A stretch of 64,000 bases of DNA from the NCBI RefSeq assembly GCF_000025545.1, contig NC_013889.1:1233501-1297500 (forward strand). Reading direction: 5' to 3'. Position numbers and translations under genes: made by a program. Of this stretch, positions 55,618 to 63,690 are shown in pieces (position 1 is the stretch's first letter; each line of letters starts with the position of its first letter). Source of the DNA: Thioalkalivibrio sp. K90mix. Lineage in GTDB: Bacteria; Pseudomonadota; Gammaproteobacteria; Ectothiorhodospirales; Ectothiorhodospiraceae. The notes beneath the pieces were generated by a model. That model ran no database searches and was not told where the DNA came from. It worked only from the letters and a program-made list of their open reading frames with translations.

Positions 55618-56495
55618 TCGAGCGGCTGGTCATCTTTGGGGTTGGCCTGATTGGTGGCTCGCTCGCGCTCGCCTTGCGCGAGGCGGGAGCGGTACGCGAG
55701 ATCGTGGGCTGTTCGCGCAATGCGGACAACCTGCGCGAGGCCGAGCGTCTGGGCGTGATCGACCGCTGGACGACCTCGGTGGCGGAGGCCGCGGAAGGGG
55801 CGGATATCGGCGTACTGGCAGTGCCGCTGGGGGCAATGGGCCCGCTGGCACGCGACCTGGCCGGCTGCTGGCCGGACGACAGCCCGTTGACGGACGTCGG
55901 CTCGAGCAAGCAGGCCGTGATCGACGCGGTGACCGAGGGCTTTGGCACCACGCCGCGCCAGTTTGTGCCCGGTCACCCCATTGCCGGGACCGAGAAGAGC
56001 GGGGTGGCGGCGGCATTCCCCAGCCTCTTTCGGGACCGGCTGGTGATCCTGACCCCGGCGGATGCGACCAACCCGATGGCCAGCGATCGCATTGCACAGA
56101 TGTGGCAGGCGACTGGTGCGCGGGTGGAATTCATGACACCCGCCCACCACGACCGGGTGCTCGCGGCGACGAGCCATCTGCCTCACGTGCTGGCCTACAC
56201 GCTGGTGGCGTCACTGTCGGACATGAGCGAGCGCGACGAGATCTTTCATTATGCGGCGGGCGGCTTTCGCGATTTCACCCGCATTGCCTCGTCGGACCCG
56301 GTGGTCTGGCGCGATATCTGCCTGGCCAACCGCACGGCCATCCTCGAGGTGATCGAACGCTACCAGGGTGACCTGGAGCAGTTACGCGGGATGATCGAAT
56401 CGGCGGACGGGCCCGCGATCGAGACGCGCTTTCGGCACGCAAAGGAAACCCGGGATCGTTTTTGTGACCCGGCGGATGCACAACTGGATACCTGA
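55614..56495 (+). CDS. tyrA: Prephenate dehydrogenase
   Basis: This 293-residue NAD(P)-dependent enzyme has a Rossmann motif 'LVIFGVGLIGGSLALALREA', 'LTDVGSSKQAVIDAV' and the substrate-site His in 'VPGHPIAGTEKSG' plus 'HHDRVLAATSHLPHVLAYTL'. It makes 4-hydroxyphenylpyruvate for tyrosine. It is free-standing, unlike the tyrA-aroA fusion of Pseudomonas, although aroA follows after only 3 bp. Arogenate dehydrogenase activity cannot be excluded by sequence alone. Confidence 0.94.
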   Translation: MIERLVIFGVGLIGGSLALALREAGAVREIVGCSRNADNLREAERLGVIDRWTTSVAEAAEGADIGVLAVPLGAMGPLARDLAGCWPDDSPLTDVGSSKQAVIDAVTEGFGTTPRQFVPGHPIAGTEKSGVAAAFPSLFRDRLVILTPADATNPMASDRIAQMWQATGARVEFMTPAHHDRVLAATSHLPHVLAYTLVASLSDMSERDEIFHYAAGGFRDFTRIASSDPVVWRDICLANRTAILEVIERYQGDLEQLRGMIESADGPAIETRFRHAKETRDRFCDPADAQLDT

Positions 56496-56498
56496 CAG

Positions 56499-57803
56499 AT
56501 GAACACCTTTACCGTACAGCCGGGGGGCACGCTCTCCGGTGTCGCCCGTGTGCCGGGCGACAAATCCATTTCCCATCGCTCGATCATGCTGGGTGCGCTG
56601 GCCGAGGGCGAGACGCGTGTCACCGGCTTTCTCGAAGGGGCCGATTGCCTGGCGACGCTGGAGGCCTTTCGCGCGATGGGTGTGCCGATCGAGCGCAAAG
56701 GGCCAGGCGAGGTCGTGATCCAGGGCCGGGGCCTGCAGGGCCTGCAGGCCCCGGATCGCCCGCTGGACATGGGTAACTCGGGGACCGCCATGCGGCTGCT
56801 CTGCGGGGTGCTCGCCGGGCAGTCGTTCGATAGCGAGCTCATCGGCGATGAATCCCTGACGCGTCGCCCCATGCGCCGGGTCACCGAGCCCCTGGCGCTC
56901 ATGGGTGCACAGATCGAGACCAGTGAGGCCGGTACGCCGCCTTTGCGCATCCGTGGCGGCGCACCCCTGCGGGGCACCGATCATGTGCTGCAGGTGGCCA
57001 GCGCACAGGTCAAGTCCGCGATCCTGCTCGCGGGATTGTGGGCAGACGGGAAAACCTGTGTGACCGAGCCCGCGCCCACCCGGGACCACACCGAGCGGAT
57101 GCTGAATGGCTTCGGCTGCGTCGTTACCCGGGATGGTCCCAAGGCCTGTGTGACCGGTGGCGGGCGCCTGCAGGCCAGTTCGGTGGATGTCCCGGCGGAC
57201 ATTTCCTCGGCCGCGTTCTTCCTGGTGGGCGCCAGCATCGCGACGGGCTCGCAGATGCGCCTGGAACACGTCGGCATCAATCCGACCCGGACCGGTGTGA
57301 TCGACATCCTGCGCCTGATGGGCGCGGATATCCGCGTGGAGAACGAACGCGAAGCCGGCGGCGAGCCGGTGGCCGACATCGAGGTACATGCCACGCGCCT
57401 GAAGGGGATCGAAATCCCGACCGAGCTGGTGCCGCTGGCGATCGACGAATTCCCGGCCATCTTTGTCGCCGCGGCCTGCGCCGAGGGCGAGACGGTCCTG
57501 ACGGGCGCGGAAGAACTGCGGGTCAAGGAGAGCGATCGCATTCAGGTGATGGCCGATGGGCTTCAGGCGCTGGGTGTGCAGTGCTCGGTGCAGCGCGATG
57601 GTATTCGCATTCTGGGCGGCGAGGGTTTCGCCGGCGGAGAGATCGACAGCCATGGCGACCACCGTATCGCGATGTCGTTCGCGATGGCCGGGCTGCGGGC
57701 CAGTGGCCCGATTCGCATTCGTGACTGCGCCAATGTGGCGACATCGTTCCCGGGTTTCGTGGACCTTGCCCGTAATGCCGGTCTGTCGCTGGAGGCGGCA
57801 TGA
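56499..57803 (+). CDS. aroA: 3-phosphoshikimate 1-carboxyvinyltransferase (EPSP synthase)
   Basis: AroA joins shikimate-3-phosphate and PEP in the sixth step of the shikimate pathway. The 434 residues contain the two EPSP-synthase signatures 'LDMGNSGTAMRLLCGVLAGQ' and 'ELRVKESDRIQVMADGL', with 'VPGDKSISHRSIMLGALAEG' at the N-terminus. The 'GDHRIAMSFAM' region completes the active site. The stop overlaps the cmk start by 4 bp. It supplies chorismate for the pheA and tyrA products encoded upstream. Confidence 0.97.
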   Translation: MNTFTVQPGGTLSGVARVPGDKSISHRSIMLGALAEGETRVTGFLEGADCLATLEAFRAMGVPIERKGPGEVVIQGRGLQGLQAPDRPLDMGNSGTAMRLLCGVLAGQSFDSELIGDESLTRRPMRRVTEPLALMGAQIETSEAGTPPLRIRGGAPLRGTDHVLQVASAQVKSAILLAGLWADGKTCVTEPAPTRDHTERMLNGFGCVVTRDGPKACVTGGGRLQASSVDVPADISSAAFFLVGASIATGSQMRLEHVGINPTRTGVIDILRLMGADIRVENEREAGGEPVADIEVHATRLKGIEIPTELVPLAIDEFPAIFVAAACAEGETVLTGAEELRVKESDRIQVMADGLQALGVQCSVQRDGIRILGGEGFAGGEIDSHGDHRIAMSFAMAGLRASGPIRIRDCANVATSFPGFVDLARNAGLSLEAA

Positions 57804-58507
57804 CGGCGGCGATCCCGGTGCTCGCCATTGACGGCCCGGGTGGTGCCGGAAAGGGGACGGTGTGCATGCGCGTCGCCGCGGCGATGGGCTGGCACCTGCT
57901 CGACAGTGGGGCCCTGTACCGACTGCTGGGCCTTGCGGCGCGCCAGCATGGGGTGGAGCTGACCGATATCGAAGGACTCGAACGCCTGGCCGGCGCACTG
58001 GACGTCAGCTTCGAGATCGACGGCGATGCGGCAAGGGTAACGACCCTGCTTGAGGGCCAGCCGGTGGACGTGCTCCTGCGCACCGAACAGGCGGGTTCCG
58101 ATGCCTCGCAGGTCGCCGCGCTGCCCGCTGTACGCGAGGCATTGCTCGATCGCCAGCGATGGTTTGCTCAGGCCCCGGGGCTGGTCGCGGACGGGCGCGA
58201 CATGGGCACCGTGGTGTTCCCGGATGCGGACCTCAAGATCTTCCTGACGGCCTCGGCGGAGGAGCGGGCGCGCAGGCGTTACATGCAGTTGAAGGAACAA
58301 GGACTTAGTGCTAATCTTTCCGCCCTTCAGGATGAGATGGAGGCGCGCGACCGCCGTGACCGCGAGCGTAGCGTGGCTCCCCTCAAGCCCGCCGAAGATG
58401 CCTGGGTGCTGGATACCACGGAACTCGACATCGTCAGCGTGGTGGACATGATCCTGGAGCGCCTCCGGGACGTACTCCCGGAACAAAGCCCCCGAATCGA
58501 GGGATAG
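57800..58507 (+). CDS. cmk: Cytidylate kinase
   Basis: Cmk phosphorylates CMP and dCMP. The 235-residue enzyme begins with the P-loop 'AIDGPGGAGKGTVCMRVAAA', then 'LLDSGALYRLLGLAARQHGV', the NMP-binding 'ARDMGTVVFPDA'-type 'VADGRDMGTVVFPDADLKIF' and the lid Arg cluster 'EERARRRYMQL'. Size and order (aroA-cmk-rpsA) are conserved in proteobacteria. A small stem (TCGAGG 58497-58502 / CCTCGA 58508-58513) spans its stop codon. Confidence 0.97.
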   Translation: MTAAIPVLAIDGPGGAGKGTVCMRVAAAMGWHLLDSGALYRLLGLAARQHGVELTDIEGLERLAGALDVSFEIDGDAARVTTLLEGQPVDVLLRTEQAGSDASQVAALPAVREALLDRQRWFAQAPGLVADGRDMGTVVFPDADLKIFLTASAEERARRRYMQLKEQGLSANLSALQDEMEARDRRDRERSVAPLKPAEDAWVLDTTELDIVSVVDMILERLRDVLPEQSPRIEG

Positions 58508-58537
58508 CCTCGAAGCGGGTACATTAACGTTCAAACC

Positions 58538-58562
58538 CTCTTGTAGGAAGTTTCTTCAAGAG
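58538..58562 (+). promoter_or_regulatory. rpsA leader stem-loop (candidate S1 autoregulation element)
   Basis: CTCTTG (58538-58543) pairs with CAAGAG (58557-58562) around an A/G/T-rich loop containing GGAAG. It lies in the 82-nt AU-rich cmk-rpsA gap, 27 nt before the rpsA ATG, and the start has no strong Shine-Dalgarno. A structured, AU-rich, SD-poor leader is what S1 autogenous control uses in E. coli; the link here is inference. Confidence 0.45.
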
Positions 58563-58589
58563 TTTGTTTAATCACAGGTTTTTAAATCC

Positions 58590-60260
58590 ATGAGTGAAAG
58601 TTTCGCGCAACTGCTCGAAGAGAGCATGGCCTACACCCAGATGCAGCCGGGTGCCATCCTCAGTGCCACCGTCATTGAGGTCACCCCGGATGTGGTCGTG
58701 GTCAATGCCGGCCTGAAGTCCGAGGGGGTCATCCCCACCGAGCAGTTCATGAACGACGAGGGCGAGCTCGAGGTCAAGGTCGGCGATGTCGTCGAAGTGG
58801 CCCTCGAAACCCCCGAAGACGGTTTCGGCGAGACGCGCATGTCGCGCGAGAAGGCCAAGCGGGCCAAGGCCTGGGATCGTCTTGAAGGTGCGATGGAAGA
58901 AGAGCAGTACGTCACCGGCAAGATCTCCGGCAAGGTCAAGGGCGGGTACACCGTCGAGCTGGGAGACATCCGTGCGTTCCTGCCCGGTTCACTCGTGGAT
59001 GTACGTCCGGTGCGCGATACCGCGTACCTGGAAGGCAAGGAACTGGAATTCAAGCTCATCAAGCTGGATCGCCGCCGCAATAACGTGGTCGTATCGCGCC
59101 GCGCCGTGGTCGAGCAGGAATACAGCGCCGAGCGCGAAGAACTGCTGAAGAACCTGCAGGAAGGCGCGGTCGTGAAGGGCATCGTGAAGAACCTGACCGA
59201 CTACGGTGCGTTCCTGGATCTGGGCGGCATCGACGGCCTGCTGCATATCACCGACATGGCCTGGAAGCGCGTGAAGCACCCCTCCGACGTGGTCGAGATC
59301 GGCCAGGAAGTCGAAGTCAAGGTGCTGAAGTTCGACCGCGAACGCATGCGCGTCTCGCTGGGCCTGAAGCAGCTGGGCGAGGATCCGTGGGAGAACATCA
59401 CCCGCCGTTACCCGACCGGCACCCGCATCTTCGGCAAGGTCACCAACATTACCGACTACGGCTGCTTCGTGGAAATCGAAGACGGCGTGGAAGGCCTGGT
59501 GCACGTGTCCGAGATGGACTGGACCAACAAGAACGTCAATCCGGGCAAGGTCGTGGCCATCGGCGACGAGGTCGAGGTGATGATCCTGGACCTGGACGAA
59601 GAGCGCCGCCGCATCTCGCTGGGCATGAAGCAGTGCCAGTCCAACCCGTGGGACGACTTCGCCGCCAACCACAATCGTGGCGAGAAGGTCCGTGGCCAGA
59701 TCAAGTCGATCACCGACTTCGGTGTGTTCGTCGGTCTGGATGGCGGCATCGACGGCCTGATCCACCTGTCCGACCTGTCCTGGCACGAGGCCGGTGAAGA
59801 GGCGATCCGCAACTTCAAGAAGGGCGACGAAGTCGAGGCCGTGGTGCTGTCGGTGGATCCGGAGCGCGAGCGTATCTCCCTGGGTCTGAAGCAGCTGGAC
59901 CGCGATCCGTTCTCCAACTTCGTGGCCGAGCACACCAAGGGCAGCATCGTGAAGGGTACGGTCAAGGAAGTGGACGCCAAGGCGGCCGTGATCGAGCTGG
60001 CTGACGGTATCGACGGCATCCTGCGTGCGGCCGATATCTCCCAGGACCGTGTGGAAGATGCGCGGACCGTGCTGAACGTTGGCGAAGAGGTCGAGGCCAA
60101 GTTCATGGGTGTGGACAAGAAGACCCGTGCGATCAGCCTGTCGATCAAGGCCAAGGACCGCGCCGAAGAGGCCGAGATGGTCTCCGACTACTCCGCGAGC
60201 GGTAGTGCGACGACCTCCCTTGGCGATCTGCTGAAGGAACAGATGGGCAAGAACGACTAA
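58590..60260 (+). CDS. rpsA: 30S ribosomal protein S1
   Basis: S1 recruits mRNA to the 30S subunit. The 556 residues consist of six S1/OB repeats of about 75-85 residues; examples are '[20 protein letters not shown]', '[20 protein letters not shown]' and '[20 protein letters not shown]'. Length equals the gammaproteobacterial norm (E. coli 557). It follows cmk and precedes ihfB in the conserved order and is ended by a strong terminator at 60275-60313. Confidence 0.98.
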   Translation: MSESFAQLLEESMAYTQMQPGAILSATVIEVTPDVVVVNAGLKSEGVIPTEQFMNDEGELEVKVGDVVEVALETPEDGFGETRMSREKAKRAKAWDRLEGAMEEEQYVTGKISGKVKGGYTVELGDIRAFLPGSLVDVRPVRDTAYLEGKELEFKLIKLDRRRNNVVVSRRAVVEQEYSAEREELLKNLQEGAVVKGIVKNLTDYGAFLDLGGIDGLLHITDMAWKRVKHPSDVVEIGQEVEVKVLKFDRERMRVSLGLKQLGEDPWENITRRYPTGTRIFGKVTNITDYGCFVEIEDGVEGLVHVSEMDWTNKNVNPGKVVAIGDEVEVMILDLDEERRRISLGMKQCQSNPWDDFAANHNRGEKVRGQIKSITDFGVFVGLDGGIDGLIHLSDLSWHEAGEEAIRNFKKGDEVEAVVLSVDPERERISLGLKQLDRDPFSNFVAEHTKGSIVKGTVKEVDAKAAVIELADGIDGILRAADISQDRVEDARTVLNVGEEVEAKFMGVDKKTRAISLSIKAKDRAEEAEMVSDYSASGSATTSLGDLLKEQMGKND

Positions 60261-60274
60261 GTCCGTCACAATAA

Positions 60275-60313
60275 AGTCCACGGTGTCCGTACGGATGCCG
60301 TGGACTGTTTTTT
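60275..60313 (+). terminator. Rho-independent terminator of rpsA
   Basis: AGTCCACGG (60275-60283) and CCGTGGACT (60298-60306) form a perfect 9-bp stem and are followed by G and six T residues (60308-60313). It starts 15 nt after the rpsA stop. The loop contains a further short palindrome (TCCGTACGGA). Confidence 0.95.
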
Positions 60314-60330
60314 ATCCGCACACTGCGGAT
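60314..60330 (+). other. Second hairpin between rpsA and ihfB
   Basis: ATCCGCA (60314-60320), loop CAC, TGCGGAT (60324-60330), directly after the T-run of the rpsA terminator and followed by CTCTTTCTTCT. It could be a back-up terminator or part of the ihfB control region, since the ihfB ATG is only 29 nt further on. Confidence 0.55.
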
Positions 60331-60359
60331 CTCTTTCTTCTGTCTGTGACGAGCGTCAG

Positions 60360-60656
60360 ATGACCAAATCGGAATTGATCGAAAGCCTCGCCCAGAAATC
60401 GCCTCACCTGCCCGCACGGGATGTCGAGATGTGCGTGAAGGCGTTGCTGGAACGGATGAGTCAGGCCCTGGCGCATGGTCAGCGAGTCGAGATTCGTGGC
60501 TTCGGCAGCTTCTCCCTGCATTTCCGCCCGCCGCGTCTTGGACGCAATCCCAAGACCGGGGAAGGGGTGGCACTGCCGGGCAAGCATGTCCCGCATTTCA
60601 AACCCGGCAAGGAACTGCGCGAGCGGGTCAATAGCCCCGCGGTTGTCGACGAGTAA
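60360..60656 (+). CDS. ihfB: Integration host factor subunit beta
   Basis: IHF-beta pairs with IHF-alpha to bind and sharply bend DNA, for example at sigma-54 promoters such as those in the flagellar region. The ATG at 60360 gives 98 residues; upstream in-frame codons fall inside the terminator. Family motifs are '[20 protein letters not shown]', '[20 protein letters not shown]' and the DNA-intercalating arm '[20 protein letters not shown]'. Conserved location after rpsA distinguishes it from ihfA and hup. Confidence 0.96.
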   Translation: MTKSELIESLAQKSPHLPARDVEMCVKALLERMSQALAHGQRVEIRGFGSFSLHFRPPRLGRNPKTGEGVALPGKHVPHFKPGKELRERVNSPAVVDE

Positions 60657-60661
60657 TCGGC

Positions 60662-60979
60662 ATGTCCGATCGACGGCGCCAGCAGGTCCGCAACGCAGTC
60701 GCGTTTGCCTTGCTGATCCTGATCTCTTCGGCGATCGGTATTCTTGTGGTGTTCAACGAGGGCCAGGTCACCCTGAGCCTGCCATGGGTAGACGTGCAAG
60801 CGCCCCTGGTAGTCCTGCTGGGCATTTCCGCGCTCGTGGGTGTGGTCGTCACGGCCGCCATTCTGCTTCTCCGTATCCGCCGACTGAACCAGAAGGTGGC
60901 GGACCTGCGCGCGGAGAATCGCGCATTGAAGACCGAGGTCGAGCAGATGCGAACGGCCCCGATGCGGGATTTTTATTAG
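60662..60979 (+). CDS. lapA: Lipopolysaccharide assembly protein LapA (DUF1049)
   Basis: This 105-residue inner-membrane protein has two membrane helices (about 13-32 and 45-69) separated by a short loop 'NEGQVTLSLPWVDVQAP', then a cytoplasmic coiled coil ('RIRRLNQKVADLRAENRALK'). The size and layout match LapA, the partner of LapB in controlling LpxC turnover and LPS export. It follows ihfB by 5 bp. Unusually, lapB does not follow directly. Confidence 0.92.
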   Translation: MSDRRRQQVRNAVAFALLILISSAIGILVVFNEGQVTLSLPWVDVQAPLVVLLGISALVGVVVTAAILLLRIRRLNQKVADLRAENRALKTEVEQMRTAPMRDFY

Positions 60980-61305
60980 TGCAATGCGGATCACTGTGCA
61001 TGCCCGCGCTGGAGTCCATTTCGCCCACGCGCACAGTGCAGCCGGTGAAGGCTAGCCTTGAGGCACAAACGACGCGCCATGTCTTCCGCTACGTCCGAGA
61101 ATCGATCGACCATATGGTTGGGATGGCTCGTTTCCTCTCCCGTGAACGCTCGTTTATTGATCACCCGATGTAACAAGATTGGTTGGCCAGGCCCTTCTCG
61201 TGGGTCATGTTGCAGGGTGTGGAAACGGGTATGCCTCGCAGCGTTCGCTCGGCCCTGTGGCCCGGCCCGAAAGCTGGGGTCGCTGTCCGAGTCCGGGAGC
61301 GTCAC
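60980..61305. other. 326-bp gap between lapA and lapB, no confident gene
   Basis: I see no gene that I can support here. A 57-codon open frame (61000-61173, plus strand) lacks a ribosome-binding site. A heat-shock-like sequence pair, CTTGAG (61057-61062) and CGCCATGT (61075-61082), resembles a sigma-32 promoter with a 12-bp spacer, which is at or below the usual minimum. A ribosome-binding site GGGAG for lapB lies at 61295-61299. Confidence 0.4.
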
Positions 61306-62532
61306 GTGATCAACGACTGGTTCTGGCTCTTGCTGCCCGTGGCGGCGGCAAGCGGCTGGTGGGTAGCCCGTCGCGTCCACCCGGAAGACCCAGGGGACCA
61401 GGAACCTTCCCTTCACCGTTACCTTGAGGGCGTCCGATATCTGCTGGACGACCGTACCGATGATGCCTTGCAGGCCTTCATCGAGATGGTGGAGGTCGAC
61501 CACGAAACCTTTGAGACCCATGTGATTCTTGGACGCCTGTTCCGGCGTCGAGGCGAGGTCGATCGGGCGATCCGGATCCATCAGAACCTGGTGGCGCGTC
61601 CTTCTCTGAAGGACGAGCAGCGGGCCCAGGCGCTGAACGAGCTCGGGCAGGACTTTCTGCTAGCCGGCGTTCTCGATCGGGCCGAGGCGGTCTTCCGCGA
61701 GCTTGCGGACTCGCCGCATCAGGCGGTGCAGGCGCTGAAGGGCCTGCAGCATGTCTATGAAACCCAGCGTGAATGGGAGCGCGCGATCGAGGTCGGCACA
61801 CGACTGAAAGCGCATAACGTGCCGAATGAACATCTTCGAATCGCGCATTATCACTGTGAGTTGGCGACTATTGCGCTGGAGCAAGGTGACCGCTCAACCT
61901 CCGCCGAGCGAGCGGCACAAGCAGAGGGGCTGGTCCCTGGGCTGTCGCGCGCGCTGCTGATCAAGTCCGAGATCGCGGAACGCGAAGACCGCATCGCCGA
62001 TGCGATTGCATGCGGCCGTGAGGCCGTGGCCCGTACGCCACCGCTGGCACCCCTGGTCGTGCCGCGCCTCGAGCGGTTGCACCAGGCACTGCCAGGTGAG
62101 AACCGCCTGGGGCAGCTGGAGCAAACCCTGGAAGATCTGGCGAACAGCCGCGGTATCACCGTGGCGCGGATCGCACTGATGCGGTTGTACCGTCGCACCG
62201 GGCGGCTGGATGCCGCACTCTCCGAACTCGGGATGATCCTTTCGCAACGCCCGGTGCCGACATCGGGCTTGCTCGAGGCCGTGCGCTGGATGAAGATTCT
62301 CCCCGCGGTGCAGGAATACAGTGTGGAGTTCGCCGCGTTCGAGAAAGCGCTTTCGGATCAGCTCGGAAGCCAGCATCTGTACCAGTGCATGAACTGTGGC
62401 TACCAGGGTCGAGCGCACGTCTGGCAATGTCCGAGCTGTCGCCGATGGGATACCCTGCGGGGGCTGGATTTTGAACTCGATGCCTCTACCGAGGAGGCTG
62501 AAGATGCGCTGGTCCGCGAAGGGACGCGCTGA
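61306..62532 (+). CDS. lapB: Lipopolysaccharide assembly protein LapB (YciM)
   Basis: LapB, anchored in the inner membrane, adapts LpxC to FtsH proteolysis and so balances LPS synthesis. I use the GTG at 61306: GGGAG sits six bases upstream and it yields the family N-terminus 'WFWLLLPVAAASGWWVARR' as membrane anchor, giving 408 residues. TPR helices fill about 35-355 ('YLEGVRYLLDDRTDDALQAF'). A C-terminal rubredoxin-like metal site has two CxxC pairs ('YQCMNCGYQG', 'WQCPSCRRWDTL'). The longer in-frame ATG at 61183 would hide the anchor behind a basic leader. Confidence 0.94.
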   Translation: MINDWFWLLLPVAAASGWWVARRVHPEDPGDQEPSLHRYLEGVRYLLDDRTDDALQAFIEMVEVDHETFETHVILGRLFRRRGEVDRAIRIHQNLVARPSLKDEQRAQALNELGQDFLLAGVLDRAEAVFRELADSPHQAVQALKGLQHVYETQREWERAIEVGTRLKAHNVPNEHLRIAHYHCELATIALEQGDRSTSAERAAQAEGLVPGLSRALLIKSEIAEREDRIADAIACGREAVARTPPLAPLVVPRLERLHQALPGENRLGQLEQTLEDLANSRGITVARIALMRLYRRTGRLDAALSELGMILSQRPVPTSGLLEAVRWMKILPAVQEYSVEFAAFEKALSDQLGSQHLYQCMNCGYQGRAHVWQCPSCRRWDTLRGLDFELDASTEEAEDALVREGTR

Positions 62533-62555
62533 AACCCATTTAATCAGGAAGAGCC

Positions 62556-63287
62556 ATGCGAGCAGTCGTTCAGTCCCCAGCCCCGCGTCTGATCGTGGCA
62601 CTCGACTTTGCCGATGCCGACGGTGCCATCCAGCTGGCGCAGCGTCTCGATCCGTCATTGTGCGCCCTGAAGGTCGGGTTCGAGTTGTTTGTCGTGGCCG
62701 GGCCCGATTTATTGGGCAGACTGCACGATCTCGGCTTTCGGGTATTCCTCGATCTCAAGTTTCACGATATCCCCAACACAGTGGCCGCCGCCTGCAGGGC
62801 AGCGGCGCGAACCGGCGTATGGCTGGTAAATGTGCACGCCAGTGGTGGCTTGCAGATGATGCAGGCGGCGCACGAAGCGGTCCGCGAGGTCAATGATCAC
62901 ACCGCCGTTCTGGCGGTTACGGTTCTGACCTCCAGCGACGCACACACGCTGCGCGAGATTGGCGTTCAGCGCAGCCCGGAGGCCCAGGTGCGCCTGCTGG
63001 GCAATCTGGCCATCGCGCGGGCTGGGCTGGAGGGGCTGGTGTGTTCTGCGCAGGAGGCAAGCCTGCTGCGTGAGGAGCTGGGCTCTGGCCCGATGCTGGT
63101 GACCCCCGGAATCCGGCTTCCGGAGGCCGAAGGAGACGATCAGCGCAGGGTGATGACACCGGAGAACGCGATCAAGGCCGGTGCCAGCGCCATTGTGGTG
63201 GGGCGACCCATTACCCGGGCGGTCGATCCGGCGGCCGCTGCGACCGATTTCGCACATCGCCTGGAGAGGGTTTTCCAGAGCCGCTGA
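62556..63287 (+). CDS. pyrF: Orotidine 5'-phosphate decarboxylase
   Basis: PyrF makes UMP, the last step of de novo pyrimidine synthesis. The 243 residues include 'IVALDFADADGAIQLAQRL', 'LKVGFELFVVAG', the catalytic 'FLDLKFHDIPNTV' with its Asp-Lys-Asp array, and 'LVTPGIRLPEA' plus 'IVVGRPITRA' at the phosphate site. It follows lapB after 23 bp, an order (lapB-pyrF) shared with E. coli yciM-pyrF. Confidence 0.97.
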   Translation: MRAVVQSPAPRLIVALDFADADGAIQLAQRLDPSLCALKVGFELFVVAGPDLLGRLHDLGFRVFLDLKFHDIPNTVAAACRAAARTGVWLVNVHASGGLQMMQAAHEAVREVNDHTAVLAVTVLTSSDAHTLREIGVQRSPEAQVRLLGNLAIARAGLEGLVCSAQEASLLREELGSGPMLVTPGIRLPEAEGDDQRRVMTPENAIKAGASAIVVGRPITRAVDPAAAATDFAHRLERVFQSR

Positions 63288-63305
63288 TCCCGTTAGGATG
63301 ACCTT

Positions 63306-63322
63306 GGCGCAAGGGTTGCGCC
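63306..63322 (+). other. Stem-loop after pyrF
   Basis: GGCGCAA (63306-63312), loop GGG, TTGCGCC (63316-63322), 18 nt past the pyrF stop and 28 nt before the next ATG. GGTTATC follows, so a U-tract is missing; a weak terminator or mRNA 3'-end stabiliser is most likely. Confidence 0.4.
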
Positions 63323-63350
63323 GGTTATCACTCAACATGGAGCAGTTAAC

Positions 63351-63635
63351 ATGAAAAATGCCATCTACTGTGTGAAATGCTGGTTCTTCGCCGCCTTGTG
63401 CGTGCTGCCGCTGGCGCTGGTTACGGCATCAGGCGGGCAGACGCCGGTGAATGTGAACTCGGCATCGGCGGATGAACTCGCGACGCTGGACAACATCGGC
63501 CAGGTCAAGGCCGAGGCGATCGTCGAGCATCGCGAGGCCCACGGTCCGTTTGCCTCGGTGCAGGCGCTGACGGACGTATCCGGCGTCGGCGAGCGCACGG
63601 TGGAGATGAATCTCGACCGTATCGAGGTCGAGTAG
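63351..63635 (+). CDS. ComEA-type helix-hairpin-helix protein, exported
   Basis: This 94-residue protein has a signal peptide (about 1-28: '[19 protein letters not shown]') and one ComEA-like helix-hairpin-helix DNA-binding domain: '[20 protein letters not shown]' with hairpin '[11 protein letters not shown]'. ComEA-type proteins bind incoming DNA in the periplasm during transformation and would hand it to ComEC, which is also encoded in this window. Short stand-alone forms like this one are common and not all are proven competence factors. It ends 10 bp before a strong terminator. Confidence 0.88.
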   Translation: MKNAIYCVKCWFFAALCVLPLALVTASGGQTPVNVNSASADELATLDNIGQVKAEAIVEHREAHGPFASVQALTDVSGVGERTVEMNLDRIEVE

Positions 63636-63645
63636 CCCGATCGAG

Positions 63646-63674
63646 GACGACGGGGCCGATCCCCGTCGTCTTTT
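63646..63674 (+). terminator. Rho-independent terminator after the helix-hairpin-helix gene
   Basis: GACGACGGGG (63646-63655), loop CCGAT, CCCCGTCGTC (63661-63670) is a perfect 10-bp stem followed by TTTT (63671-63674). It separates this gene from galU. Confidence 0.93.
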
Positions 63675-63690
63675 CCCACCTGGAGTCAGG

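Noticed and set aside
61000-61173. Possible 57-residue gene in the lapA-lapB gap
   Set aside because: The translation looks mildly protein-like, but there is no Shine-Dalgarno before the ATG and no recognisable motif. I left it out as a gene.
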